The notes: generated by a model from the sequence alone, not told the origin. Shown: positions 1 through 6,628, counted from the stretch's first letter. The stretch: 9,634 nucleotides of DNA from Desulfobacterales bacterium (GCA_007135795.1 SLIE01000415.1:1-9634); one strand, 5' to 3'. A program made the numbers and translations.

Positions 1-126
1 CTCACCACCGGCTCAACCGATTTCACCATCTTCAAATTCCAAAACGGCGGCCTCGTATGCCTCGACAAACTTGAAAACGCCACCCTCTGGACAATCAAAT
101 GGGCCTTAATGCCCCATGTAACCTAA
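1..126 (+). CDS. C-terminal fragment, possibly SixA-like phosphohistidine phosphatase (5' end outside window)
   Basis: Reading from base 1 gives 41 codons without a stop, closed by TAA at 124-126, so this is the tail of a gene that begins left of the window. The tail contains a Phe-Gln-Asn-Gly-Gly-Leu-Val stretch followed about 20 residues later by Ile-Lys-Trp-Ala-Leu-Met-Pro. This resembles the last strands of SixA-type histidine phosphatases, where a GG-(L/V) strand is followed by a Trp-x-L-x-P ending. The catalytic RHG and second His regions would lie upstream and cannot be checked, so the family call is a guess from the C-terminus alone. The stop codon and the reading frame are seen directly. 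No hairpin terminator is obvious just downstream. Confidence 0.5.
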   Translation, partial: LTTGSTDFTIFKFQNGGLVCLDKLENATLWTIKWALMPHVT

Positions 127-270
127 AACCATCTAACACGATACACATATTATATTGCTTACGATAAAAATCCGCCTCGTTGCCACCATGCTCCCCCCAC
201 CACCCCTTGATCCTGGCTCTTACTTTATTGTTCTCCACCTAACTTTAACTTCTGCCCCCCTCCCTACTCA

Positions 271-327
271 TCACTCCTCACTGCCCTTACGCCTGACGCC
301 CTCACTCCTCACTCAACATTGCCCTTA
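271..327. repeat. Imperfect direct repeat, TCACTCCTCACT plus GCCCTTA
   Basis: Two copies of the 12-mer TCACTCCTCACT start 31 bases apart (271 and 302). Each is followed by GCCCTTA, directly in the first copy and after CAACATT in the second. The repeat is simple pyrimidine-rich sequence and could have arisen by slippage; no unit structure like CRISPR is present. Confidence 0.5.
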
Positions 328-441
328 ACACTTGCTTCTCCAACAATTTTCTGGCATATATTTTCTTTCGCCACAAATCCACCATTCGACACAGCTTCGC
401 CTCTATCGCAATGGACACAGGACAAACCTGATAAATTTCAA

Positions 442-450
442 TGCTATAAC
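442..450 (+). promoter_or_regulatory. Candidate extended -10 promoter for the 475-4606 unit
   Basis: TGCTATAAC matches an extended -10 element (TGn followed by TATAAC, five of six consensus bases). No good -35 lies 16-18 bases upstream, as is usual for extended -10 promoters. The start of transcription would fall near 457, giving a very short leader before the ribosome-binding site at 461-466. This is a pattern match only. Confidence 0.3.
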
Positions 451-474
451 ACGGACCACGGGAAGGAATAGTTC

Positions 475-1515
475 ATGGAACGGGAGGTGTTACGAGAAAA
501 GCAGGCACTTTCGATCGATATTGAAGCGCTTGCCACCCTGATTTTGAATACCCAAAAGGAAAACGGGGAAATCCCATGGAGTGTCGGGGAAAAAACAGAT
601 CCCTGGGACCATGTGGAAGCGGCCATGGGGCTTGCCATTGGCGGGTATATTGAAGAAGCCGAAAGCGCCTACGCCTGGCTTGCGGAAAACCAACTCGAAG
701 ACGGCAGCTGGTACGCCGCCTACCAGGACGGCGTTCCCATTGACCTGACCCGTGACACCAACATGACGACATATATTGCGGTGGGGGTTTATCACCATTT
801 TCTGCTTACCGGAAACAGCTTGTTTCTCAAGTCCATGTGGCCGGTGGTGGAAAAGGCGATCGATTTTGCAATCAGTCTCCAGGCACCGACCGGTGAAATC
901 TACTGGGCCAAAAGTCCGGACCTGAAAGTGGACCCCATGGCACTCTTAACCGGTTCCAGCTCGATTTTCATGAGCATAAAATGCGCCCTTGCCATTGCAA
1001 GGCAAATCGGAACCAGCAGGCCGGACTGGAAAACGGCGGCCCTGCGACTTCAAAAAGCCATCGAACACGGTTATCACCTGTTCAACATTGCCAAGTCCCA
1101 TTTTTCCATGGACTGGTTCTACCCGGTGTTATCCGGTGCCATCACCGGCAATGCAGCCAGAAAACGAATTGATCAGCACTGGAAAAAATATGTGGTGGAG
1201 GATATGGGGACGCTATGTGTATCGAACCGTCCCTGGGTTACCATTGCCGAGACCTCGGAGTTGGTGCTCGCCCTTACCGCAGCGGGGAACACCAAGGTCG
1301 GCGAAATCGTATTCAACTGGATTCTTGACCGCACATTCGATGATGGCTCGTACTGGTGTGGTTTCACATACCCCGACATGGTAATCTGGCCGGAAGAGAA
1401 GATTACATGGACCAACGCGGTCGTTATCATGGCAGCGGACGCGCTATACCACCTGACACCGGCAAGCTGCCTGTTCAATCACGAATATTGGGAAAAATCA
1501 GGAATCCTGAGATGA
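475..1515 (+). CDS. Alpha/alpha-toroid protein (prenyltransferase-like / six-hairpin-glycosidase-like), function unknown
   Basis: A 346-residue soluble protein with no signal peptide or membrane segment. Its helical repeats carry motifs of the alpha/alpha-toroid superfamily: Trp-Asp-His-Val-Glu-Ala-Ala-Met at about residues 44-51, Gln-Leu-Glu-Asp-Gly-Ser-Trp at 73-79, and Asp-Asp-Gly-Ser-Tyr-Trp at 289-294. The second resembles the QxxDGxW signature of terpene cyclases and prenyltransferases, and such proteins are often annotated as prenyltransferase or phenyltransferase domain proteins. The many aromatic and acidic residues (DWFYP near 213, WTN at 312) would also suit a sugar-binding toroid. 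No catalytic DxDD motif of squalene-hopene cyclases is seen, so no reaction is assigned. ATG 475 is preceded by GGAAGG at 461-466, eight bases away. It is the first gene of a tight plus-strand run. Confidence 0.75.
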   Translation: MEREVLREKQALSIDIEALATLILNTQKENGEIPWSVGEKTDPWDHVEAAMGLAIGGYIEEAESAYAWLAENQLEDGSWYAAYQDGVPIDLTRDTNMTTYIAVGVYHHFLLTGNSLFLKSMWPVVEKAIDFAISLQAPTGEIYWAKSPDLKVDPMALLTGSSSIFMSIKCALAIARQIGTSRPDWKTAALRLQKAIEHGYHLFNIAKSHFSMDWFYPVLSGAITGNAARKRIDQHWKKYVVEDMGTLCVSNRPWVTIAETSELVLALTAAGNTKVGEIVFNWILDRTFDDGSYWCGFTYPDMVIWPEEKITWTNAVVIMAADALYHLTPASCLFNHEYWEKSGILR

Positions 1516-1631
1516 GTACATCATTGTAATCTTTGTATGTGAAAAATTTAATCACGGTGTCGCATATTGTCTTCACTCACCAACCGACGATAGTCAGTTG
1601 CAATGGCACCATCCATGACACAGGTTTACCG

Positions 1632-2354
1632 TTGAGAAGAGATCACAGACCTTACTTTATCAAAAGCGCTTTTATGAAACTCCAGGCGCTGTATGCCCAT
1701 TATTATGTCCGGCCCCGGTTCGACTTTCTGGGGAAGGGATATCTTTTCATACACCCCTGGAACATCAAAGTGTTTGGAGCCGGGATCACCATCGGGGATT
1801 ATGTCAATATTCTTACCACTTCCGACAACAAGGTCCGTTTGACGGTCTGGCCCCAGGAAAAGGGGAAAGGGAAGATCGCTATTGGTAAGTATTGCCTTAT
1901 CTGTCCCGGGGTTCGCATCAGTTCCGCGGATGCCATCACCATAGCGGACAACTGCATGCTTGCGGGGTCGGTATTCATAACCGATTGCGACTGGCACGGC
2001 ACCTATGACCGACTCACCACCATCGGCAGGACCGCTCCCGTCCATATCGGGGAGAACGTCTGGCTGGGAGACCGGGTCACTGTGTGCAAAGGCGTCACCA
2101 TCGGGGAAAACAGTATTATCGGAACCGGTTCGGTTGTGGTCCGGAATATCCCCCCGAACGTGATCGCAGCGGGAAACCCTGCTCAAGTGGTCAAACACCT
2201 CGACACGACACAACCGCTGGTCAAACGGGAAGCATGGTTTGCCGACCCGGAAAAATTAAATAATGAGATCGATATGCTGGACAGACAAAACCTTTCAGGC
2301 AATACATTGCTGCACTGGATAAGGGCGACAATCAGACCAAGGACAAGTGACTGA
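1632..2354 (+). CDS. Hexapeptide-repeat (LbH) acyltransferase, Maa/NodL type
   Basis: The protein has repeated [IV]-G-x-x-x-x hexapeptide turns forming a left-handed beta helix, as in CoA-dependent O- or N-acetyltransferases of sugars. Numbered from TTG 1632, the Asp-Trp-His segment (residues 120-122) sits where NodL/Maa enzymes have their catalytic His; Asn-Val-Trp-Leu-Gly-Asp (142-147) and Ala-Ala-Gly-Asn-Pro-Ala (179-184) are hallmark motifs of the helix and its end. About 50 residues after the helix form a helical tail. The frame is open from TTG 1533, but that start has no ribosome-binding site. I prefer TTG 1632, preceded by a weak AGG at 1622-1624, because the Arg-Arg-Asp-His-Arg-Pro-Tyr segment that follows looks like the family N-terminus; ATG 1674 is the other choice. 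The acceptor is unknown. A likely role is modifying a surface sugar or glycolipid, possibly together with the upstream toroid protein. Confidence 0.85.
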   Translation: MRRDHRPYFIKSAFMKLQALYAHYYVRPRFDFLGKGYLFIHPWNIKVFGAGITIGDYVNILTTSDNKVRLTVWPQEKGKGKIAIGKYCLICPGVRISSADAITIADNCMLAGSVFITDCDWHGTYDRLTTIGRTAPVHIGENVWLGDRVTVCKGVTIGENSIIGTGSVVVRNIPPNVIAAGNPAQVVKHLDTTQPLVKREAWFADPEKLNNEIDMLDRQNLSGNTLLHWIRATIRPRTSD

Positions 2355-2695
2355 TGGCTACCATTAACGACATCGTACTCGTGTATTACGAAGGAGAACC
2401 GTTTTTCTTTGCCCGGATCGAGGATATCAATCCGGATCATAAAAAAGACTGGTATCATGTGAAACTTCTGGTTCTCCAGGTGCCGGTTCAGACGATTACC
2501 TGGATATTACGCGATGCCTATATCAATGGCGATGAATTCACCATGGAAGGAAAACGGGTGCGCCTTGAAAAGGTTGAATCGCCGGAAGAAAAAATGCCGG
2601 TTCAACAACCTCCCGATGACAGCGGTAAAACGCCTGACACATCCGAAAAAGGGACCGTGATCTCTTTCAGGCCCGGTAAACCGGAAAAAAAATAA
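2354..2695 (+). CDS. Conserved-looking hypothetical protein, 113 residues
   Basis: I do not recognise a named family. ATG 2354 overlaps the stop of the acyltransferase gene by one base (TGATG), and AAGGA at 2339-2343 supplies a ribosome-binding site, so translation is likely coupled. Residues 1-75 look like a compact beta-rich domain: an Asp-Ile-Val-Leu-Val-Tyr-Tyr strand near the start, Phe-Phe-Ala-Arg-Ile-Glu-Asp-Ile (18-25), then Trp-Tyr-His-Val-Lys-Leu-Leu-Val-Leu and Trp-Ile-Leu-Arg-Asp-Ala-Tyr. Residues 76-113 are rich in Pro, Lys, Glu and Asp and are probably disordered. There is no signal peptide, membrane segment or cysteine, so a cytoplasmic protein is expected. It may be an accessory factor of a neighbour, but nothing in the sequence says which. 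Confidence 0.8.
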   Translation: MATINDIVLVYYEGEPFFFARIEDINPDHKKDWYHVKLLVLQVPVQTITWILRDAYINGDEFTMEGKRVRLEKVESPEEKMPVQQPPDDSGKTPDTSEKGTVISFRPGKPEKK

Positions 2696-2714
2696 TTTTC
2701 AAATCAGCCTCCCG

Positions 2715-3611
2715 ATGTTAACGAAAATCATTATTTCCGCATCCCGCAGAACCGACATCCCGGCCTTTTACATGGACCAGTTCATGGCCGGAATCGAAAC
2801 CGGTGCCTTTCATGTCAAAAACCCGTTCAACAAACGGGTATCCGTGGTACCGGTCGAACCGGCAGCGGTTCATTGCATCGCTTTCTGGTCCAAGGATTTC
2901 AGCCGGTTTATCAACGGCAATTACGGCCCACGACTTGAAGAAATGGGGTACAGACTTTTTTTCCTGTTTACCGTCAATTCCGCATCGACCATACTTGAAC
3001 CACACACGCCCGCGTTGAAGGACCGCATCCGGCAGGCAAAAACATTGACGAAACGGTTTGGCGCCCGCTCCGTGTGGTGGCGTTTCGACCCCATCTGCTT
3101 TTACCGGCATGGCAGCGATCTCATGCAAAACAACCTGACCGATTTCAAACATATTGCCGAACAAATGGCAGGGATGGGCATAACCAGATGCATCACCAGC
3201 TTTGCCGAGTTATATGCCAAGGTGATACGCAGGGCAAAGCAAATTACCGGATTTTCTTTTGTCGACCCACCGCTTGAAAAAAAGATCCGGGTGATCTGCA
3301 AAATGGCGGATCTGCTTGAATCATTGAATATTTCATTGTATACCTGCTGTGAAAACGAATTGCTGGAATCCTTGGGCAACGCACAAAATATCCGGGCGGG
3401 CGGATGTATTTCAGGAAGCTTTCTGTCCGATCTGCACGATGGCAGGATTTCCCGGGCCAAAGACTCGGGCCAACGCCTGGAAAAAGGATGCCGGTGCACA
3501 CTGTCACGGGATATCGGGTGTTACGATGCACACCCCTGCTTTCATGATTGCCTGTATTGCTATGCCCGCCCAAAGGGAGCCCCCGGCAAATCCAAGGAAA
3601 AATTTTTATGA
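2715..3611 (+). CDS. DUF1848 family protein with C-terminal CX3CX2C motif (putative Fe-S / radical-SAM-like)
   Basis: The 298-residue product begins with the Ser-Ala-Ser-Arg-Arg-Thr-Asp-Ile-Pro-Ala-Phe-Tyr signature (residues 8-19) that marks DUF1848 and has the usual length for that family. Further family features are Phe-Trp-Ser-Lys (57-60), Trp-Arg-Phe-Asp-Pro (122-126) and a cysteine-rich end: Cys259, Cys261, Asp-Ile-Gly (266-268), then Cys275, Cys279 and Cys282 in a CX3CX2C spacing followed by Tyr-Ala-Arg-Pro. That spacing is the one radical SAM enzymes use to hold a 4Fe-4S cluster, but here it sits at the C-terminus. Cys210, Cys211 and Cys231 are additional cysteines. The biochemical role is not known to me. 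There is no clear Shine-Dalgarno before ATG 2715, 19 bases after the previous stop, so it may rely on read-in translation. Its stop overlaps the start of the dus gene (ATGA). Confidence 0.85.
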   Translation: MLTKIIISASRRTDIPAFYMDQFMAGIETGAFHVKNPFNKRVSVVPVEPAAVHCIAFWSKDFSRFINGNYGPRLEEMGYRLFFLFTVNSASTILEPHTPALKDRIRQAKTLTKRFGARSVWWRFDPICFYRHGSDLMQNNLTDFKHIAEQMAGMGITRCITSFAELYAKVIRRAKQITGFSFVDPPLEKKIRVICKMADLLESLNISLYTCCENELLESLGNAQNIRAGGCISGSFLSDLHDGRISRAKDSGQRLEKGCRCTLSRDIGCYDAHPCFHDCLYCYARPKGAPGKSKEKFL

Positions 3612-4606
3612 TCAAACCGTTACAGATAGGCACAATCACGGTTGAAAACCCGCTCGTGCTGGCGCCCATGGCCGGAATCACGGACGTGCCGTTCAGGCGC
3701 ATGGTCCGGGAGAATGGCTGCGGGTTGGTATGCTCCGAGATGATCAGCGCCAACGGCATGATGTATGGTGCGGAAAAAACCCTGGCGTATCTTTCCATGA
3801 CCGATGCCGAAAGGCCGCTTTCCATTCAGATTTTCGGCAAAGACCCATCGATCATGGCGGGTGCCGCGGCCATGGCGGAAGCCCGCGGGGCCGACATCCT
3901 TGACATCAATTTCGGCTGTTCGGTGCGAAAAATATTGAAAAACGGGTATGGCGCCGCCCTCATGAAAAATCTTTCATCTGCGAAGCAGCTGCTTGAAGCG
4001 GTGAGGAAATCGATATCCATCCCCCTGACCATTAAACTGCGAAGCGGGTGGGATGCCTCCGGGGAAGATGCGGTTGCCCTGGCGCGCATTGCCGAATCGT
4101 GCGGGGTGGATGCGGTTGCGGTTCATCCGAGAACCGTTGGGCAACTGTTCCGGGGAGATGCGGACTGGTCCGTGATCAAGGCTGTCAAATCGGCGGTTGC
4201 CATTCCGGTTATCGGGAACGGGGATATCCTCACGCCCGGGGACGCCCTTGCCATGTTTGAAAAGACAGGATGCGACGGGGTCATGATCGGTCGGGCCGCG
4301 ATTTCGAATCCCTGGATTTTCATGCAGGTAACCGCACGACTTGAAAACCGGCCCGAGCCGGTGATCGATCTGCAAAACCGTCTGGGGTGTGTGTTACGAT
4401 ACATCGATGATGCCGTGGCGGCGTATGGTGAAGTGCGCGCTTCCAGGATGATGCGGAGCCGTTTGGGGTGGCTGTCAAAGGGACTGCCTCATGCCGCGCG
4501 CTTCAGGGAGGATATCAAGTCAATCGCGTCCCGGGACCAGGCCGTCGAGTACGTCTCCGATTATTTTCTGCAGGCAGAAAACCACCTGGCCCGCAATACG
4601 GCATAA
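3608..4606 (+). CDS. dusB: tRNA-dihydrouridine synthase, DusB type
   Basis: A 332-residue FMN enzyme that reduces specific uridines in tRNA to dihydrouridine with NADPH, in the cytoplasm. The N-terminal TIM barrel shows Ala-Pro-Met-Ala-Gly-Ile-Thr-Asp (19-26, FMN loop), Asp-Ile-Asn-Phe-Gly-Cys (99-104, with Cys104 as the expected catalytic acid), His-Pro-Arg-Thr (173-176, the usual HxRT), Gly-Asn-Gly-Asp-Ile (203-207) and Met-Ile-Gly-Arg-Ala (226-230, phosphate binding). A helical domain follows from about 250. The Pro that usually follows the catalytic Cys is Ser105 here. The frame is open upstream to 3548, but ATG 3608 has AAGGA at 3594-3598 and overlaps the DUF1848 stop by four bases, so it is the better start. 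It closes the plus-strand unit and is convergent with the next gene, with only 24 bases between stops and no obvious terminator. Confidence 0.95.
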   Translation: MIKPLQIGTITVENPLVLAPMAGITDVPFRRMVRENGCGLVCSEMISANGMMYGAEKTLAYLSMTDAERPLSIQIFGKDPSIMAGAAAMAEARGADILDINFGCSVRKILKNGYGAALMKNLSSAKQLLEAVRKSISIPLTIKLRSGWDASGEDAVALARIAESCGVDAVAVHPRTVGQLFRGDADWSVIKAVKSAVAIPVIGNGDILTPGDALAMFEKTGCDGVMIGRAAISNPWIFMQVTARLENRPEPVIDLQNRLGCVLRYIDDAVAAYGEVRASRMMRSRLGWLSKGLPHAARFREDIKSIASRDQAVEYVSDYFLQAENHLARNTA

Positions 4607-4630
4607 TAGATCAGGTAACATTTACGGCCA

Positions 4631-5698
4631 CTATATCCCCGAGCCGCTCATCACCCGCTTTGCCGCATTTTCAAGTATTCCCACGCCAAAGCCCAGCATT
4701 GCAAAGCGCTTGTCCTTTGTCTGGCCGTGATAAAAGCGGTAATAGATCTGCTGGGCAATGACGGCCAGGCGAAAAAGGCCGAACATATAGTAAAAATCGA
4801 AATTTTCAACATCGCGCCCGGTTTTTTTACCATACAGATCAACAATCTGCCGACGGGTCATCATCCCTTCGATCGTGGTGGGCTGCGTCGTCATCATCTG
4901 CATCTCGTCCAAATCATCCAGGGTAACCCAGTATGCCAGAGAACTTCCAAGATCCATGAGCGGATCTCCGATCGTCGTCATCTCCCAGTCCAGCACCCCG
5001 ATGATTTCGAGCGGATTATCCGGATACAACACGAGGTTGTCGAACTTGTAGTCATTGTGAATAATGCATGGCTCGGTCGTGTCCGCCGGCTGATTGGCTT
5101 CAAGCCACCCCATGATCTTTTCGAAATCAGGGACATCCGGCGTCCGGGAATCCCTGAAACGCCTGGCCCAGCCACTGACCTGCCGCTTGACATACCCGTC
5201 GGGCTTACCGAAACTCTCCAGCCCCAGGGCTTTATAATCGAGCTGGTGAAGCCGGCAAAGCAGGTCGACCATGTTTTCACACAGCGCCCCGGCATCCGAC
5301 GGCGTAAGGACCAGCCCTTCGGGGAGGGTTTTTCTTAAAATGATCCCTTTTATCCGTTCCATCACGTAAAAAGGCGCCCCCAAAATGGATTCATCTTCTG
5401 TAAAGGCAAGCGGTTTGGGACAATACGGGAAAACCGGGTGAAGGGTGGAGAGTATTTTATACTCCCGTCCCATATCGTGAGCAGTGGCGGCTTTTTTACC
5501 AAACGGCGGCCGGCGCAGGACAAGCTCCCGCCCCCCGGCGTTTATCAAATAGGTCAGGTTGGAATACCCGGAAGGAAACTGACTGATTTCAATGGGCCCG
5601 GAAATTCCTTTGACATTTTTTTCCAGAAAGGCTTTAACGGCTTTCCCATTCAGCGCTTCCCCGTCTCTCACTGCCGCGGGTTGGTCTTCGATACCCAT
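4631..5698 (-). CDS. Phosphotransferase family protein (APH fold, ACAD10/11 kinase-domain type)
   Basis: A 355-residue protein of the aminoglycoside-phosphotransferase/choline-kinase fold. It shows Phe-Pro-Ser-Gly-Tyr-Ser-Asn-Leu-Thr-Tyr (41-50, nucleotide loop), a Leu-Val-Leu-Arg-Arg-Pro-Pro strand (59-65), the catalytic His-Asn-Asp-Tyr-Lys-Phe-Asp-Asn (214-221) and the metal-binding Leu-Asp-Trp-Glu (236-239), then Gly-Asp-Pro-Leu-Met-Asp-Leu-Gly (244-251). The LRRPP and LDWE forms are typical of the relatives of the kinase domain of ACAD10/11, which act on hydroxyacyl-CoA, rather than of antibiotic-resistance kinases. The likely role is phosphorylation of a hydroxyacyl-CoA or related acyl substrate, by inference. 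It follows the tetR gene after six bases, and its GGGGG ribosome-binding site lies inside the last codons of tetR, so the two are probably translationally coupled. Confidence 0.88.
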   Translation of the reverse strand: MGIEDQPAAVRDGEALNGKAVKAFLEKNVKGISGPIEISQFPSGYSNLTYLINAGGRELVLRRPPFGKKAATAHDMGREYKILSTLHPVFPYCPKPLAFTEDESILGAPFYVMERIKGIILRKTLPEGLVLTPSDAGALCENMVDLLCRLHQLDYKALGLESFGKPDGYVKRQVSGWARRFRDSRTPDVPDFEKIMGWLEANQPADTTEPCIIHNDYKFDNLVLYPDNPLEIIGVLDWEMTTIGDPLMDLGSSLAYWVTLDDLDEMQMMTTQPTTIEGMMTRRQIVDLYGKKTGRDVENFDFYYMFGLFRLAVIAQQIYYRFYHGQTKDKRFAMLGFGVGILENAAKRVMSGSGI

Positions 5699-5704
5699 CG
5701 CTTA

Positions 5705-6442
5705 TCATCCCCCTTCCGGATCAAAAGAATTTTCCGCCAGAACCGCCGATTCGATAAAAGAAATCAGAAATGCCGCATACTCTTCCACGGAAATCTGGCG
5801 GCGAGAATATTTCCACCGTTTGACATACCAATCCTGCAGCAACGCTTTGATTGCTCCTGCAGTCAACAAACAATTTACATTCCTGTAAACCCCTTGCTCT
5901 TGACCTTCACGAAGAATGTCATTGAAAATCCGTTCGGTGAAAAGCTCACTTTCAATCGATCTTTTCCGCTGAACTTTACCCAGGTTTTTCGTTTCCATGT
6001 AGGCGAAATAAAACCAGGGCTGCATCACTTCGGTCAGATACAGATGAATCCGGATCAGGGTGTGCATTTTCTCACGAGGCGGCGCATCCGGGTCCATGTG
6101 TTCGGAAAGCACTTTTCTCGTAATCGTCCGACCCTGCTTCTGAATCATTTCCAGCAATTCATCCTTGCTGGAAAAATAGGAATAAAGCGCCCCCATACTC
6201 AAACCGGACGCACTGCTCAGATCCCGCAGGCTCATCGTGTGAAATCCTTTTTCGTTGGACAACCTGAGGGTCGTATAGAAGATATTGACCAGGTTCTTGA
6301 CGGCAACGGGTTCTTTTTTGATCTTTATGGACTGATGGTTTTCCCTGAAAATTTCACGGCAGATTTCTTCCATGGAAAGGAGGGCCATCTGCTTGAACGA
6401 ATCAAAGCATATTTCACGTGGTCGTTTCTGTGCTGTGCCCAT
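5705..6442 (-). CDS. TetR/AcrR family transcriptional regulator
   Basis: A 245-residue regulator. The helix-turn-helix spans about residues 71-90 (Ser-Leu-Arg-Asp-Leu ... Gly-Leu-Ser-Met-Gly-Ala-Leu-Tyr-Ser-Tyr-Phe), followed by Ser-Ser-Lys-Asp-Glu-Leu-Leu, the classic TetR N-domain ending. The rest is an all-helical ligand domain. Unlike most TetR proteins, about 45 residues precede the first DNA-binding-domain helix; they are charged and probably helical. The start ATG at 6442 has GGAGG about 12 bases upstream, a slightly long spacing, so a later internal Met cannot be excluded. The gene is first in a unit with the phosphotransferase, so it likely controls that gene and itself in response to an acyl-CoA or similar ligand. 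The ligand is inferred from context only. Confidence 0.93.
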   Translation of the reverse strand: MGTAQKRPREICFDSFKQMALLSMEEICREIFRENHQSIKIKKEPVAVKNLVNIFYTTLRLSNEKGFHTMSLRDLSSASGLSMGALYSYFSSKDELLEMIQKQGRTITRKVLSEHMDPDAPPREKMHTLIRIHLYLTEVMQPWFYFAYMETKNLGKVQRKRSIESELFTERIFNDILREGQEQGVYRNVNCLLTAGAIKALLQDWYVKRWKYSRRQISVEEYAAFLISFIESAVLAENSFDPEGG

Positions 6443-6598
6443 GATTACCGGATACCTCCATTTGATTCACCCAACCCGGTTGCGGCAAACGTCCGGGGGG
6501 CACCCTAACATCCGGTGCAACAACCATCCCGGAATTAATGTTTCTATGTTCAAGAGACACAAACCCTTGCGGGTCTTCCCTTTTATCATACACTGATT

Positions 6599-6628
6599 CT
6601 TTTACCGTTTATACCCCGAACCTGTCAA
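6599..6628 (-). promoter_or_regulatory. Candidate sigma-70 promoter for tetR-phosphotransferase
   Basis: On the minus strand a perfect -35 TTGACA (6628-6623) is followed 18 bases later by TAAAAG (6604-6599), four of six -10 bases. Transcription would begin near 6592, giving a leader of about 150 bases before the tetR start. The -35 lies between two CCGAAC half-sites (plus-strand 6616-6621 and 6636-6641). Confidence 0.5.

Larger units (their letters stand above)
127..474. other. Intergenic region, pyrimidine-rich, with a short direct repeat
   Basis: This stretch of about 350 bases has no credible gene. From about 187 to 335 the plus strand is strongly C/T-rich, with few G. Within it TCACTCCTCACT occurs at 271-282 and again at 302-313, each followed shortly by GCCCTTA (283-289 and 321-327), so the second unit is an imperfect copy with a 7-base insertion. 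Open frames crossing the region are short and lack ribosome-binding sites. The right end carries the likely promoter of the next gene. Confidence 0.6.

Noticed and set aside
271..327. A CRISPR-like repeat pair
   Set aside because: Only two short imperfect copies of simple pyrimidine-rich sequence are present, with no regular spacers and no cas genes.
1626..2213. A 195-codon minus-strand frame opposite the acyltransferase gene
   Set aside because: It is rich in Asp, Gly and Pro, as expected from the complement of hexapeptide-repeat codons, and has no motifs of its own.
3548..3607. An upstream extension of dusB to an ATG at 3548
   Set aside because: It would overlap the cysteine-rich end of the DUF1848 gene by 64 bases, whereas ATG 3608 has a good ribosome-binding site and the usual Dus N-terminus.
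4607..4630. A bidirectional terminator between dusB and the phosphotransferase gene
   Set aside because: The 24-base gap shows no stem with a T-run on either strand.
4727..5338. A 203-codon plus-strand frame inside the phosphotransferase region
   Set aside because: It lies opposite the catalytic motifs of a clear APH-fold gene and has no independent family signature.
5438..6508. A 356-codon open frame on the plus strand opposite the phosphotransferase and tetR genes
   Set aside because: Its product is rich in Phe, Arg, Pro and His without any recognisable domain, it spans the junction of two well-supported minus-strand genes, and it has no ribosome-binding site; it is a mirror of their codon usage.
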